The position numbers and the translations under genes were made by a program. A model generated the notes under the pieces. That model saw only the letters and a program-made list of their open reading frames with translations. It was not told the origin of the DNA and made no database searches. Shown here piece by piece: positions 1-9,393 of a stretch of 34,326 bases of DNA (position 1 is its first letter; each line of letters begins with the position of its first letter). Origin of the DNA: an uncultured Barnesiella sp. (GTDB lineage Bacteria > Bacteroidota > Bacteroidia > Bacteroidales > Barnesiellaceae_A); contig CALUJY010000016.1 of the NCBI GenBank assembly GCA_944321085.1, forward strand, positions 1 through 34,326. The letters are read 5' to 3'.

Positions 1-7
1 GTTTCTG

Positions 8-37
8 CAAATATAAGCATTTTATCCGCTTATGCAA
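8..37 (-). promoter_or_regulatory. Bacteroidota promoter for a gene left of the window
   Basis: On the minus strand a TTG (35-37) and TATATTTG (8-15) lie 19 bases apart, matching the Bacteroidota sigma-ABfr pattern TTTG/TTG-N19-21-TAnnTTTG. It points out of the window to the left, so its gene is not visible. It begins only 16 bases after the pectate lyase stop codon. Confidence 0.6.
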
Positions 38-52
38 CTTATAATCAGGGAT

Positions 53-1435
53 TTAATTTATAGAAGTCCCCTTATATATCTTTGTATATGTATCAAGGCA
101 AAGATTTTGGTGTTGGTACATTAAAGTATATAAGTGTGAGATATTATTGTAAGCCTTCGTCATCCCTCCATCCTGTCCGGAGAAGGTTCCCTTCAACGTA
201 TATGTCCCGGTACTCTCGTCGTAACTGTCAGTACCCTGCCCCGAAATCATCATCGGGCGGTTGCAGTTGCGGAAATAGTTGTTCTCTACAAAAGCCGACG
301 ATTCGGTCGTATTTCCTATACCGTAAACCGATACTCCATCGTAATAGTTATTATAAATATGGGCTGTCGTATAGTGCAACCGCGGACAACGGGAATCGGC
401 ATGGTCGAACCAATTATGATGGAAAGTGATTTTCAGGTTCTCATCCTCACCCGTGGTTCCGCCGCATCCCATCACCTTGCCGCTGTCGAAAAAGTGATTG
501 TAACTGATGGTAATCGACGTCGAATTATATTTCATATCTATGCTGCCATCGCCCTTCACTTGGTCTGCATCACTGCCGGGAGCACCATAGAAGAAATCTA
601 TATTATGCAGCCATATATTCGAGTTATCGGTATCCATAGACACAGCATCGTCGCCAAATAACATGATACCGACATTTCTTATCTCTATATTGTGGGCACG
701 TTTGAAACAGATACCATATCCGTAGAGCGTTGCATCCGTACCGATACCCTCCAAAGTAATATTTTCAACCATCGACGTCGTGTTGTTACGGCCTTGGAAG
801 TTGATATAATTGTCATCTTTCAAGCCCTCGATTTCATTCGATGTTATGGTTCCTATCATACGGATGATAAGGGGCGTTTTATCGGCTCCTTTGCCGTAAG
901 CCGACAGGATATTGCCCAATCCGGTATATACGGTTGCTTTCCCTTTGCTATCCAGAACCTCGCAGGTTACCGTATTCACCGTTTTGGCCGACACGTATAT
1001 AATGCGCGCATCATCTTTCGGCGTACCGTCGAGGTTGTATCCGCCGGGCACATTGCCATTGTCAAAAGCAAATCCTTCACGGAGATGCGGCATTACCGTC
1101 AATAAAGGCGTGGTAGCTGTCTCCAACAATCCGCCATCGTTATCGAAAGCCTTGATGGTTATAGTATAATCACCGGCCTTCAAACCCGGAATATCAACGC
1201 GCAAGCCCTCGGGATACTGACGCACAAGAGGAATATCCGCCACACATTCATCCACGCCGTTTCCACTGTAACTCACTTCATAACTCACGGCTCCGTTTAC
1301 GGGCTGCCAATTAGCGTAAGCCGATTCAAGCCAGCCACCATATCCGTCAATCGTAATAGCCGGCGCCTCGCTGACCACCGACAAGGCTACTGCCGCAACT
1401 ACGGCAGGCAGAAATCTTTTGCGTTTGTTATCCAT
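53..1435 (-). CDS. Secreted pectate lyase, polysaccharide lyase family 1, C-terminally shortened
   Basis: Cleaves de-esterified polygalacturonate (pectin) by beta-elimination outside the cytoplasm. The ATG at 1435 is chosen over an in-frame TTG at 1444. It gives 460 aa with an N-terminal basic, Ala/Val-rich signal peptide ending near SEAPA, then a fibronectin-III-like segment (about 30-110). The rest is the right-handed beta-helix, with the family signatures DGSIDMKYNS, ISYNHFFD, FHHNWFDH followed by SRCPRLH, and IYNNYYDG. The tail still resembles the family up to YQHQN and DTYT, then gives way to an unrelated KIYKGTSIN and a stop. By my recollection relatives continue for some 70-100 residues, so the helix end seems missing. 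A TATTTTTG box at 1476-1483 (minus) may be the promoter. Family is secure; activity of this copy is uncertain. Confidence 0.85.
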   Translation of the reverse strand: MDNKRKRFLPAVVAAVALSVVSEAPAITIDGYGGWLESAYANWQPVNGAVSYEVSYSGNGVDECVADIPLVRQYPEGLRVDIPGLKAGDYTITIKAFDNDGGLLETATTPLLTVMPHLREGFAFDNGNVPGGYNLDGTPKDDARIIYVSAKTVNTVTCEVLDSKGKATVYTGLGNILSAYGKGADKTPLIIRMIGTITSNEIEGLKDDNYINFQGRNNTTSMVENITLEGIGTDATLYGYGICFKRAHNIEIRNVGIMLFGDDAVSMDTDNSNIWLHNIDFFYGAPGSDADQVKGDGSIDMKYNSTSITISYNHFFDSGKVMGCGGTTGEDENLKITFHHNWFDHADSRCPRLHYTTAHIYNNYYDGVSVYGIGNTTESSAFVENNYFRNCNRPMMISGQGTDSYDESTGTYTLKGTFSGQDGGMTKAYNNISHLYTLMYQHQNLCLDTYTKIYKGTSIN

Positions 1436-1639
1436 TGGAATCAAATTTAATATTGTTTCGAAAAATTCTCTGTCGCAAAAATAATTCCCTCATATATTTC
1501 ACCCGCCCTAAAAATTATCAAAACAAGGTGGACAAACTATCCAAAAGAGTATCGGAGTAGTAAAAAAACAGTTTTTACATTATGTACCGGCCACAAACAG
1601 CAGCTTTGTAAAATGACGACAAAAAAACATTCTAAAATA

Positions 1640-1672
1640 TTTGGTGAATACAGATATTTTATATTACCTTTG
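1640..1672 (+). promoter_or_regulatory. Promoter of tRNA-Glu
   Basis: TTTG (1640-1643) and TACCTTTG (1665-1672) are separated by 21 bases, a full Bacteroidota housekeeping promoter. It lies 29 bases before the tRNA 5' end. Confidence 0.7.
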
Positions 1673-1701
1673 CGGCGTTCTTTCGAAAAGAAAACATAGA
1701 A

Positions 1702-1773
1702 GGCCGATTCGTCTATCGGTTAGGACGTAAGATTCTCAATCTTAAAAGAGGGGTTCGATTCCCCTATCGGCTA
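1702..1773 (+). tRNA. tRNA-Glu (anticodon CTC)
   Basis: A complete cloverleaf can be folded. Acceptor 1702-1708 pairs with 1766-1772 (one G-U), D-stem GTCT pairs with GGAC, anticodon stem TAAGA pairs with TCTTA around loop TTCTCAA, and the T-arm holds GGTTCGATTCC. The loop places CTC at positions 34-36, which reads GAG. CCA is not encoded. A promoter lies upstream and a strong terminator directly downstream, so this is a single-gene transcription unit. Confidence 0.93.
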
Positions 1774-1782
1774 CATTACTAC

Positions 1783-1817
1783 GATACCTCGCTACCCACT
1801 GCGAGGTATCTTTTTTT
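1783..1817 (+). terminator. Rho-independent terminator of tRNA-Glu
   Basis: A perfect 10-bp stem (GATACCTCGC / GCGAGGTATC) with an 8-base loop is followed by seven T residues. Confidence 0.9.
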
Positions 1818-1885
1818 AACACCATTACCCTGTTACAAAGCGAGAAAAATTATCCAAAGCCTACCGGCAGCTCGATTTTTTTTCG

Positions 1886-1893
1886 TATCTTTG
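1886..1893 (+). promoter_or_regulatory. -7 box of the probable gyrB promoter
   Basis: TATCTTTG matches TAnnTTTG exactly and leaves a leader of about 100 bases before gyrB. No clear -33 TTTG is seen at the usual distance. Confidence 0.5.
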
Positions 1894-2003
1894 TTTGCTA
1901 AAAATGCAACGCTCATCAGATGGCGTTTTACTCATACACACAATGACCCATAAGGTCGCATGTATGGTATAAAATTCTTTCTTACAGCGCAAAACAAGTA
2001 AAT

Positions 2004-3965
2004 ATGTCAGAAGAACAAGAGAAAAACAACACTTATTCCGCCGATAGCATTCAGGTGCTCGAAGGGCTCGAAGCCGTGAGAAAACGTCCTGCCATGTATA
2101 TCGGCGATACCGGGATAAAAGGATTACATCACCTTGTCTATGAAGTTGTAGACAACTCCATAGACGAAGCCCTCGCAGGCTATGCAACCCACATAGAAGT
2201 CTTTATCAATTCCGACAACTCCATCACCGTTATAGACAATGGTCGCGGTATACCGGTTGACCTGCACGAGAAGGAGGGGAAATCGGCTCTCGAAGTTGTC
2301 CTCACCGTACTGCATGCAGGCGGAAAATTCAACAAAGGCTCTTACAAAGTGTCGGGCGGACTACATGGCGTAGGTGTTTCATGTGTCAATGCCCTCTCTA
2401 CTTACCTGCGCGCCGAGATACGCCGTGAAAATAAAGTCTATATGCAAGAGTTTGCCTATGGCAAGCCCCTGCACGACATACAAGTGATAGGCTCATCCAA
2501 CGAGACCGGTACAACGATTACCTTCAAACCCGACCCCGATATATTCCGCGAGACCACCGAATACGATTTCAAAATCCTCTCAAACCGTCTGCGCGACCTT
2601 GCATACCTCAACGCCGGCATTACCCTGACGCTGACCGATAAACGCCGCCTCAACGAAGACGGCACTCCCTATAAAGAGGTATATTATTCAAAAGAAGGGC
2701 TCAAAGAATTCGTTCGTTACATCGACTCGAACAAGGAGCACCTCATAGACGACATCATACACATCTCTACCGAGAAACAAGGCATACCCGTAGAAGTTGC
2801 CATGACCTACAATACGTCGTACAACGAAAATATCTACTCGTATGTCAACAACATCAACACCATCGAAGGCGGTACACACCTTACGGGCTTCCGCATGGGA
2901 CTTACCCGCACGCTTAAAAAGTATGCCGAAGACTCGAAGATGCTCGAAAAAGTGAAAATCGAGGTCAGCAGCGACGACTTCCGCGAAGGACTTACCGCCG
3001 TTATCTCTGTCAAGGTGATGGAGCCCCAATTCGAAGGACAAACCAAAACCAAATTGGGCAATAGCGAGGTGGCAGGTGCCGTACAAGTTGCTGTAAACGA
3101 CGCTTTGGGCAAGTACCTCGAAGAAAATCCGAAGCAAGCCAAGGCTATCGTAGAGAAGGTAATTCTTGCCGCTCAGGCTCGCCATGCTGCTCGCGCCGCA
3201 CGCGAAAAGATACAACGCAAGACGCCCCTCACCGGCGGCGGACTGCCCGGCAAATTGGCCGACTGCTCCTCGAAAAACGCCGATGAATGCGAGATTTTCA
3301 TCGTCGAGGGAGACTCGGCAGGCGGCTCGGCCAAACAAGGGCGTAACCGCATCTTCCAAGCCATCCTTCCGTTGAGAGGAAAAATCCTCAATGTAGAGAA
3401 AGCCATGGACCACAAGGTCTTCGAAAGCCAAGAAATCAGCAATATGTTCAAGGCTCTGGGCGTCACCATAGGTACCGAAGAAGACAGCAAAGCCTGCAAC
3501 ATAGAAAAGCTGCGCTACCATAAAATCATTATCATGACCGATGCCGATGTCGACGGCGCACACATTGCCACGCTGTTGATGACATTCTTCTTCCGCCGCA
3601 TGCGCCCCATCATCGAGCAAGGTTACCTCTACATCGCCACACCGCCCTTGTATAAATGCAAGAGCAAACGCAATAAAATAGAAGAGTATTGCTGGACTGA
3701 CCTGCAACGCGACCGCTTTATTGCACAATACGGCGAAGGCAAAGAAGAGAACATAGAGATACAACGATACAAAGGTTTGGGCGAAATGAATCCCGAGCAA
3801 CTTTGGGAAACTACCATGGACCCCGACAACCGCATACTCAAACAAGTGCACATAGAGAATGCAGCCGAGGCCGACCGCATTTTCTCGATGCTCATGGGCG
3901 AAGATGTCGCTCCGCGACGCGACTTCATCGAAGAAAATGCTACTTACGCCAACATCGACGCATAA
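2004..3965 (+). CDS. gyrB: DNA gyrase subunit B
   Basis: ATP-hydrolysing subunit of type II topoisomerase; with GyrA it introduces negative supercoils. The protein has 653 aa, normal for the form without the Gram-negative 170-residue insertion. The GHKL ATPase domain shows EVVDNSIDEA (E47 as general base, N51 for Mg-ATP), DNGRGIPVD (about 78-86) and GGLHGVGVS (ATP lid). A transducer domain follows. The TOPRIM domain has EGDSAGGSAK (from about residue 435) and DADVDG (about 513). The C-terminus has the family motif QRYKGLGEMNPEQLW. The ATG at 2004 starts a normal GyrB N-terminus, and no Shine-Dalgarno is present, as is usual in this phylum. ParE is the only alternative; the TOPRIM-side motifs and length favour GyrB. 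The gene appears monocistronic, with its own promoter box and terminator. Confidence 0.96.
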   Translation: MSEEQEKNNTYSADSIQVLEGLEAVRKRPAMYIGDTGIKGLHHLVYEVVDNSIDEALAGYATHIEVFINSDNSITVIDNGRGIPVDLHEKEGKSALEVVLTVLHAGGKFNKGSYKVSGGLHGVGVSCVNALSTYLRAEIRRENKVYMQEFAYGKPLHDIQVIGSSNETGTTITFKPDPDIFRETTEYDFKILSNRLRDLAYLNAGITLTLTDKRRLNEDGTPYKEVYYSKEGLKEFVRYIDSNKEHLIDDIIHISTEKQGIPVEVAMTYNTSYNENIYSYVNNINTIEGGTHLTGFRMGLTRTLKKYAEDSKMLEKVKIEVSSDDFREGLTAVISVKVMEPQFEGQTKTKLGNSEVAGAVQVAVNDALGKYLEENPKQAKAIVEKVILAAQARHAARAAREKIQRKTPLTGGGLPGKLADCSSKNADECEIFIVEGDSAGGSAKQGRNRIFQAILPLRGKILNVEKAMDHKVFESQEISNMFKALGVTIGTEEDSKACNIEKLRYHKIIIMTDADVDGAHIATLLMTFFFRRMRPIIEQGYLYIATPPLYKCKSKRNKIEEYCWTDLQRDRFIAQYGEGKEENIEIQRYKGLGEMNPEQLWETTMDPDNRILKQVHIENAAEADRIFSMLMGEDVAPRRDFIEENATYANIDA

Positions 3966-3993
3966 CCGCCTTGCATCGTAACACATCGTACAC

Positions 3994-4025
3994 GCCTGCC
4001 CGACACTTGTCGGGCAGGCTTTTTT
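3994..4025 (+). terminator. Rho-independent terminator of gyrB
   Basis: An 11-12 bp GC-rich perfect stem (GCCTGCCCGACA / TGTCGGGCAGGC) with a tight loop is followed by six T residues. Confidence 0.92.
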
Positions 4026-4094
4026 ATTCCCTATTATACACTATCGTTATGTTAATTTAATACTACCGGAAAGCGTTTCCTTCAAAAAAATAAT

Positions 4095-4102
4095 TTACTT
4101 TG
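4095..4102 (+). promoter_or_regulatory. Possible -7 box of the rnr-rpoN promoter
   Basis: TTACTTTG is one base off TAnnTTTG (the second base is T) and sits about 110 bases before rnr. No convincing -33 element is seen. Confidence 0.35.
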
Positions 4103-4211
4103 CATAAGAGGCTGCGTCCCATCCGCGACACCGGCCGAAAGTTTCGTAAAGCGTCAAAAATTATGCTCAACACGGCGCCACTCCGTCACGAGCACACAAA
4201 AAGATACCATC

Positions 4212-6353
4212 ATGTCTGCAAAAAAGAACACATCAGGCAAAAGAATGTCAAGCGAAGATCTGCTACAACGCATCGTCGCCCTTTTCAACAGAGAACCCAA
4301 CAAATACTTCAACTACCGCCAAGTATCTCATGCCCTCGGATTAGAAAAGCCCGAACAGAGGCAACGTATATATGAGATGCTCGCCACCATGGCGCAACAA
4401 GACTTCCTTACCGAAACAACGCCGGGACGCTACCGCAAGAAAAACCGCGGCACCAAAGTTACAGGTACTTTCGAACGCCGCAGCACAGGCAAAAACCATG
4501 TCGTAACCGACGACGGCGAGCAAATCTTCGTAGCCGAACGCAACTCGCTACACGCCCTCAACGGCGATACAGTAGAGGTGTACGTATATGCCAAACGGCG
4601 CAACTCAGAGACAGAGGGCGAAGTTACCGCCATCCTCAACCGCAGCGAACAGGTATTCATAGGCGTGCTGTGTGTACAGAAACAATACGCATTCCTCATC
4701 ACCGATGACAAAACCCTCGCCAACGACATATTCATCCCCAAAAACAAACTGCACGGAGGCAAGAACGGCGAAAAAGCCATCGTACGTATCACCGAATGGC
4801 CTACCGAAGCCAAAAACCCGCTGGGCGAAGTAATCGATGTATTAGGCGAAGCCGGAAAGAACGACACCGAGATGCACGCTATCCTCGCCGAGTACGGGTT
4901 GCCATACCGCTACCCCGAGAATGTAGAAAAAGCAGCCGATGCCATATCCGACGAGATACCCGCCGACGAGATAGCCCGCCGCGAAGATTTCCGCTCGGTC
5001 ACCACATTTACCATAGACCCGCGCGACGCCAAAGACTTCGACGACGCCCTATCTATACGCAAGCTCCCCTCGGGACACTGGGAAATAGGTGTACATATTG
5101 CCGACGTCACCTACTACGTAAAACCCGGCAGCATCATCGACAAAGAAGCCGAGAAACGCGCCACATCGGTGTACTTGGTCGACAGGACTGTCCCTATGCT
5201 ACCCGAGAGACTTTGCAATTACATCTGTTCGCTCAGACCCGACGAGGACAAACTTACTTACTCGTGCATCTTCGAAATGGACGACAATGCCAACGTCCTC
5301 TCCTCTCGCATCAGACACACCATCATACGCTCCAACTACCGCTTCGCCTACGAAGATGCACAAGCCATCATCGAAGGTGCCGACGGCAATTGCCGCGACG
5401 AGATACTCACCCTCAATGCTTTGGCACAAAAACTACGCGCAAAGCGTTTTGAAAACGGCTCTATCAGTTTCGAACGACAAGAGGTGAAATTTGAAATCGA
5501 TGCCGAGGGACATCCCATAAGAGTATATTTCAAAGAGTCGAAAGAAGCCAACAAGCTCATCGAGGAATTTATGCTCCTTGCCAACCGTACTGTTGCCGAG
5601 TCGATAGGGCGCGTACCCAAAGGGAAAAAGCCCAAAACATTCGTTTACCGCGTACACGACCAACCTGACCCGGTAAAAATTAACGACCTTGCCATCTTCA
5701 TCGGCCGATTCGGGTATCGGTTCAGAAGCGAGGTTTCGGCCTCAGACCTTTCCCGCAACATCAACCGCCTGCTCGACGATATAAAAGGGAAACCCGAAGA
5801 GAACCTCATCTCTACCATTGCCATCAGGTCTATGGCTAAGGCCGTATATTCTACCGAAAACATAGGGCACTACGGACTGGGCTTCGAATACTACACACAC
5901 TTTACATCACCCATACGCCGCTTCCCCGACATGATGGTACACCGCCTGCTCGACCGTTACATCGCCGGCGGCCGCAGCGTAATGGAAACCACGCTGTCAA
6001 ACAAATGTAAACACTCGTCCGAGATGGAACAACTCGCAGCCAATGCCGAGAGAGCTTCTATTAAATATAAACAAGTGGAATTTATGAGCGAACACTTGGG
6101 CGAAGAGTACGACGGTGTCATTTCGGGCGTTACCGAATGGGGCTTCTACGTAGAGATAAACGAAAACAAATGCGAAGGATTGGTTCCCATACGCGACCTC
6201 GAAGACGACTACTACGAATTCGACGAGAAAAACTACTGTCTTGTAGGCCGGCGCAAACATCGCATATACCGCTTAGGCGATGCCGTGCGCATACAAATCG
6301 CTCAGGCCAACTTAGACAGGAAACAACTCGACTTTGCCCTCGTAGAGCCATAG
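4212..6353 (+). CDS. rnr: Ribonuclease R
   Basis: A 3'-5' processive exoribonuclease that degrades structured RNA, rRNA fragments and stalled mRNA in the cytoplasm. The 713-aa length is typical of bacterial RNase R. In order: an N-terminal winged-helix segment (about 15-80), two cold-shock RNA-binding domains (about 85-225), the RNB catalytic domain, and a C-terminal S1 domain (about 635-710, with GVISGVTEWGFYVEI). The active-site motif DPRDAKDFDDA lies near residues 269-279 and supplies the metal-binding aspartates. HFTSPIRRFPD marks the end of the RNB domain. The ATG at 4212 gives the basic, Ser-rich start usual for the family. rpoN starts 32 bases after the stop on the same strand with no terminator between, so the two are probably co-transcribed. 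Confidence 0.95.
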   Translation: MSAKKNTSGKRMSSEDLLQRIVALFNREPNKYFNYRQVSHALGLEKPEQRQRIYEMLATMAQQDFLTETTPGRYRKKNRGTKVTGTFERRSTGKNHVVTDDGEQIFVAERNSLHALNGDTVEVYVYAKRRNSETEGEVTAILNRSEQVFIGVLCVQKQYAFLITDDKTLANDIFIPKNKLHGGKNGEKAIVRITEWPTEAKNPLGEVIDVLGEAGKNDTEMHAILAEYGLPYRYPENVEKAADAISDEIPADEIARREDFRSVTTFTIDPRDAKDFDDALSIRKLPSGHWEIGVHIADVTYYVKPGSIIDKEAEKRATSVYLVDRTVPMLPERLCNYICSLRPDEDKLTYSCIFEMDDNANVLSSRIRHTIIRSNYRFAYEDAQAIIEGADGNCRDEILTLNALAQKLRAKRFENGSISFERQEVKFEIDAEGHPIRVYFKESKEANKLIEEFMLLANRTVAESIGRVPKGKKPKTFVYRVHDQPDPVKINDLAIFIGRFGYRFRSEVSASDLSRNINRLLDDIKGKPEENLISTIAIRSMAKAVYSTENIGHYGLGFEYYTHFTSPIRRFPDMMVHRLLDRYIAGGRSVMETTLSNKCKHSSEMEQLAANAERASIKYKQVEFMSEHLGEEYDGVISGVTEWGFYVEINENKCEGLVPIRDLEDDYYEFDEKNYCLVGRRKHRIYRLGDAVRIQIAQANLDRKQLDFALVEP

Positions 6354-6385
6354 TACCCACATACAACACCAACTCAGCACACTAT

Positions 6386-7855
6386 ATGCCACGACAAAGC
6401 CTGCAACAGCAACAAAAATTACAGCAGAAGTTATCGCCTCAACAGATACAACTTATGCGGCTGCTCGAGCTCAACGAGCTCGAGATGGAAGAACGCGTCA
6501 AGCAGGAGATTGTAGATAACCCCGCCCTTGAAGAGGGCAGCGAATACCCCGATAACGACCCTACTCTTGCCGATATCAATGTCGACGAAGAGGGGAAACC
6601 CACCGAGACGCCCGAACAACTCTCTTTGGGCGACTACTCCAACGAAGACGAAATACCCGATTACCGGCTGGGAACCAACAACTACTCGCCCGACGACAAG
6701 CAGGAAAACATACCCATAGGGGCAAGCTCGTCTTTCCACGACTTCCTCGATGAACAACTCGGCATGCGCCCACTGAACGAAACAGACCGTAAAATCGCCG
6801 AATACATCATTGGAAACATCGACGACAACGGCTATCTGCAACGCCCGCTGGCCGCCATATCGGACGACCTCATCTTCCAAGCCGGCATCGACGTATCACC
6901 CGAAAGGATAAACGATATACTGCAAGTCATACAAGACTTCGAGCCCGCCGGTGTAGGTGCATCCGGCTTGCAAGAGTGCCTGCTGCTGCAATTAGAACGC
7001 CGCAACGGAACGCCCTCGAACATGCTGGCATACCGCATTATAAACGAATTGTTCGATGCCTTCTCCAAGAAGCACTACGACAAAATCATCAAACAATTAG
7101 ACATCACCGAGGATGAACTCAAAGCCGCCTTGCACGAAATAAGCACCCTATCGCCCAAGCCCGGCAGCGCATGGAACGGCGGAGCTGCCGACTCGCCCGG
7201 CGAACACATTACGCCCGACTTCGAAGTCTATGAACAAGACGGCGAATTGGTCGTAAACCTCCTCTCGGGCAATCTGCCCGAACTCACTGTAAGCCGACGC
7301 TACAAGGAGATGTTCGACGACTACAACGCCAACAAAAACAACCGCACTCGCGAACGCCGCAACGCCCTGCTCTTCGTTAAGCAAAAGTTAGAAGCTGCAC
7401 AATGGTTTGTCAGCGCCGTGAAACAACGGCAAAAAACACTTCTCGACACCATGCTTGTCATAGCCGATCTGCAACACGACTTCTTCTTCTCGGGCAATGA
7501 GCGCGACTTGCGCCCCATGGTACTGCGCGATGTCGCCGAACGCACAGGTTACGACATCTCTACCATCTCGCGTGCCACCAGCAGCAAGTATGTGCAAACA
7601 CCCTTTGGAATATACTCTCTGAAATACTTCTTCTCGGAAGGCATACAAAACGAGGCCGGCGACGAAGTATCAACCCGCGAAATAAAAAATATCTTGCAGT
7701 CGTGTATCGACGAGGAAAACAAAAGCAATCCTCTCTCCGACGACAAACTATGCGAGATGCTCAAAGAAAAAGGCTATCCCATTGCCCGACGCACTATTGC
7801 CAAGTATCGCGAACAACTGGGCATACCCGTAGCCCGGCTCAGGAAAAAATTATAA
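6386..7855 (+). CDS. rpoN: RNA polymerase sigma-54 factor
   Basis: An alternative sigma factor that recognises -24/-12 promoters and needs an AAA+ activator to open them. The protein has 489 aa from the ATG at 6386; the longer reading frame upstream lies inside rnr and does not look like RpoN. The Gln- and Leu-rich region I (MPRQSLQQQQKLQQKL, then LMRLLELNELEMEERV) contacts activators. An acidic linker (about 50-115) precedes the core-binding and HTH regions. The C-terminal RpoN box ARRTIAKYRE (467-476) is intact and reads the -24 element. The gene follows rnr closely and ends at a hairpin. A matching sigma-54 promoter and activator occur in the kdp cluster of the same window (22047-22063 and 20586-21923). 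Confidence 0.96.
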   Translation: MPRQSLQQQQKLQQKLSPQQIQLMRLLELNELEMEERVKQEIVDNPALEEGSEYPDNDPTLADINVDEEGKPTETPEQLSLGDYSNEDEIPDYRLGTNNYSPDDKQENIPIGASSSFHDFLDEQLGMRPLNETDRKIAEYIIGNIDDNGYLQRPLAAISDDLIFQAGIDVSPERINDILQVIQDFEPAGVGASGLQECLLLQLERRNGTPSNMLAYRIINELFDAFSKKHYDKIIKQLDITEDELKAALHEISTLSPKPGSAWNGGAADSPGEHITPDFEVYEQDGELVVNLLSGNLPELTVSRRYKEMFDDYNANKNNRTRERRNALLFVKQKLEAAQWFVSAVKQRQKTLLDTMLVIADLQHDFFFSGNERDLRPMVLRDVAERTGYDISTISRATSSKYVQTPFGIYSLKYFFSEGIQNEAGDEVSTREIKNILQSCIDEENKSNPLSDDKLCEMLKEKGYPIARRTIAKYREQLGIPVARLRKKL

Positions 7856-7867
7856 ACGCAATTACAG

Positions 7868-7905
7868 GGAGGCTGTATCGTAATGTTGCGATACAGCCTC
7901 CTTTT
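7868..7905 (+). terminator. Terminator after rpoN
   Basis: A perfect 13-bp stem (GGAGGCTGTATCG / CGATACAGCCTCC) with an 8-base loop is followed by four T residues and an AT-rich stretch. The stem core GGCTGT recurs in other hairpins of this window. Confidence 0.85.
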
Positions 7906-8054
7906 ATATTTTCGTCTGTCATCAATAACCACATAGCCAAGCACATCATCACCGAGCGCCAGAAGCGGATGCCTGCAACATGCCAAGCCGGGCAATCCCG
8001 ACAGGCATATACAAAATTAAAGTGGTTTCATACAATCCTATACAATAAAATGTG

Positions 8055-8062
8055 TAATTTTG
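8055..8062 (+). promoter_or_regulatory. -7 box of the probable promoter for the PAP2-purE unit
   Basis: TAATTTTG matches TAnnTTTG, about 95 bases before the start of the PAP2-like gene. The -33 side is unclear. Confidence 0.4.
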
Positions 8063-8156
8063 CACAATGACTTTTATAAGGTAACAAGCATCCCTTTTCG
8101 AGATGCCGCCGGACAAAAGTCCTAATAGCAAGAAGCATTAATACACCCCTTGTATC

Positions 8157-8789
8157 ATGAAAATTTTTGCGCGTATCTGTTCTACGATATTTCATCCGCT
8201 TATTATTCCGACAGTAGGAATATTCATTTCGCTCTTTTTTTCTTACATGAGCCTTTTGGGTGACCAATACATCCTGACCTACACCATACTGGTAGCGTTA
8301 TTCACCATTGTTTTTCCCTGCATAGGCGTGTTGATGCTTTATAAAATGAAACTCATAACGAGTGTAGGATTGGTCAACCGCGAAGAACGTACGTTGCCTT
8401 ACATCATCTTCTTGGTTTGCTACATAGCATGTGCCGTCTATCTGTGGATAGCAGGACTGAGAGGGATACAGTTCGGATTTCTGATAGGTGGTGTCGTAGC
8501 CCTTATATGCGATCTCATTATCAACCGATGGTGGAAAATAAGCGTTCACATGACGGCGATAGGCGGCATGACAGGGCTTGTATTTATCATGAGCTACCTA
8601 CAATATATCATGTACACCGACTATATGTTCTACCTGCAAATAGGTACGATATTGGCCTCGGGCTGCTTGGGCACATCGCGCATTCTGCTAAAACGCCACA
8701 CTTTGGGACAAGTCGTAAGCGGTTTTGCCAACGGGTTCTTTTGGATTTGCGTCTCGTGTTATATCTTCTTGCTGATTACATTTATCTGA
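8157..8789 (+). CDS. PAP2-like integral membrane protein
   Basis: Probably a membrane-bound lipid or prenyl phosphate phosphatase-type protein; the substrate is unknown. It has 210 aa with about six hydrophobic segments. A divergent PAP2 signature can be traced: NREERTLPY where the family has KxxxxxxRP, KISVHMTAIGG where it has PSGH (the His is kept, the Ser-Gly are not in the standard order), and SRILLKRHTLGQVVSG matching SRxxxxxH. The second motif is degenerate, so catalytic function is not certain. It is followed after only 13 bases by purE on the same strand, so the two are probably in one operon. The ATG at 8157 is the first in frame and begins a Lys-Phe hydrophobic start. Confidence 0.7.
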   Translation: MKIFARICSTIFHPLIIPTVGIFISLFFSYMSLLGDQYILTYTILVALFTIVFPCIGVLMLYKMKLITSVGLVNREERTLPYIIFLVCYIACAVYLWIAGLRGIQFGFLIGGVVALICDLIINRWWKISVHMTAIGGMTGLVFIMSYLQYIMYTDYMFYLQIGTILASGCLGTSRILLKRHTLGQVVSGFANGFFWICVSCYIFLLITFI

Positions 8790-8802
8790 CCCCTCATAAG
8801 AT

Positions 8803-9309
8803 ATGCAACCTATCGTAAGTATCATCATGGGCAGCACCTCAGACCTCCCCATCATGGAGAAAGCTGCACAACTTCTCAACGATTTTGAAATTCCGTTTGA
8901 GATGAATGCCTTATCGGCGCATCGCACACCAGCCGAGGTTGAAGATTTCGCCAAAAACGCCGAGCAACGCGGTATCAAAGTCATCATTGCCGCTGCCGGT
9001 ATGGCAGCTCACCTGCCGGGCGTCATAGCATCTATGACCACGCTGCCAGTCATAGGTGTCCCCATCAAATCGAGCCTCGACGGTATCGACGCCCTGTATG
9101 CCATCGTACAAATGCCTCCGGGCATTCCTGTTGCCACTGTCGGTATCAATGCAGCACTCAATGCGGCTATCCTTGCCACCCAAATATTGGCTCTGAGCGA
9201 CGCCCGTATCGCCCAGCGAGTACAAACGTACAAGATACACCTTGCCGACAAAATCGTCAAAGCCAACAAGGAACTTGCCGACATCCACTACGACTTCAAG
9301 ACCAACTGA
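8803..9309 (+). CDS. purE: N5-carboxyaminoimidazole ribonucleotide mutase
   Basis: Class I PurE rearranges N5-CAIR to CAIR in de novo purine synthesis (cytoplasm); it works with PurK, which is not in this window. The protein is 168 aa, the usual single-domain length. The motifs are GSTSDLPIM (nucleotide/phosphate binding), SAHRTP with the catalytic His, and [10 protein letters not shown]. The closing region [14 protein letters not shown] is also typical. It starts 13 bases after the PAP2-like gene and is followed 84 bases later by ispG, so it may be part of a three-gene unit. The spacing to ispG leaves room for a separate promoter, though I see none with confidence. Confidence 0.95.
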   Translation: MQPIVSIIMGSTSDLPIMEKAAQLLNDFEIPFEMNALSAHRTPAEVEDFAKNAEQRGIKVIIAAAGMAAHLPGVIASMTTLPVIGVPIKSSLDGIDALYAIVQMPPGIPVATVGINAALNAAILATQILALSDARIAQRVQTYKIHLADKIVKANKELADIHYDFKTN

Positions 9310-9393
9310 CAAGTTGTTGCCGGCTCACACCGACTTTATAATACAACCACTACCCAGGACTGTAACATAGCCCGAGCCATAAACGTGTACCCT

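Noticed and set aside
2688..3986. A 432-codon open frame on the minus strand opposite gyrB
   Set aside because: It is antisense to the clearly conserved gyrB and its translation has no domain-like pattern. Long antisense frames are expected opposite GC-biased codons.
6137..6385. Upstream extension of the rpoN frame with 83 extra residues
   Set aside because: It overlaps rnr in another frame, is Arg-rich and does not resemble RpoN. The normal Gln-rich start is at 6386.
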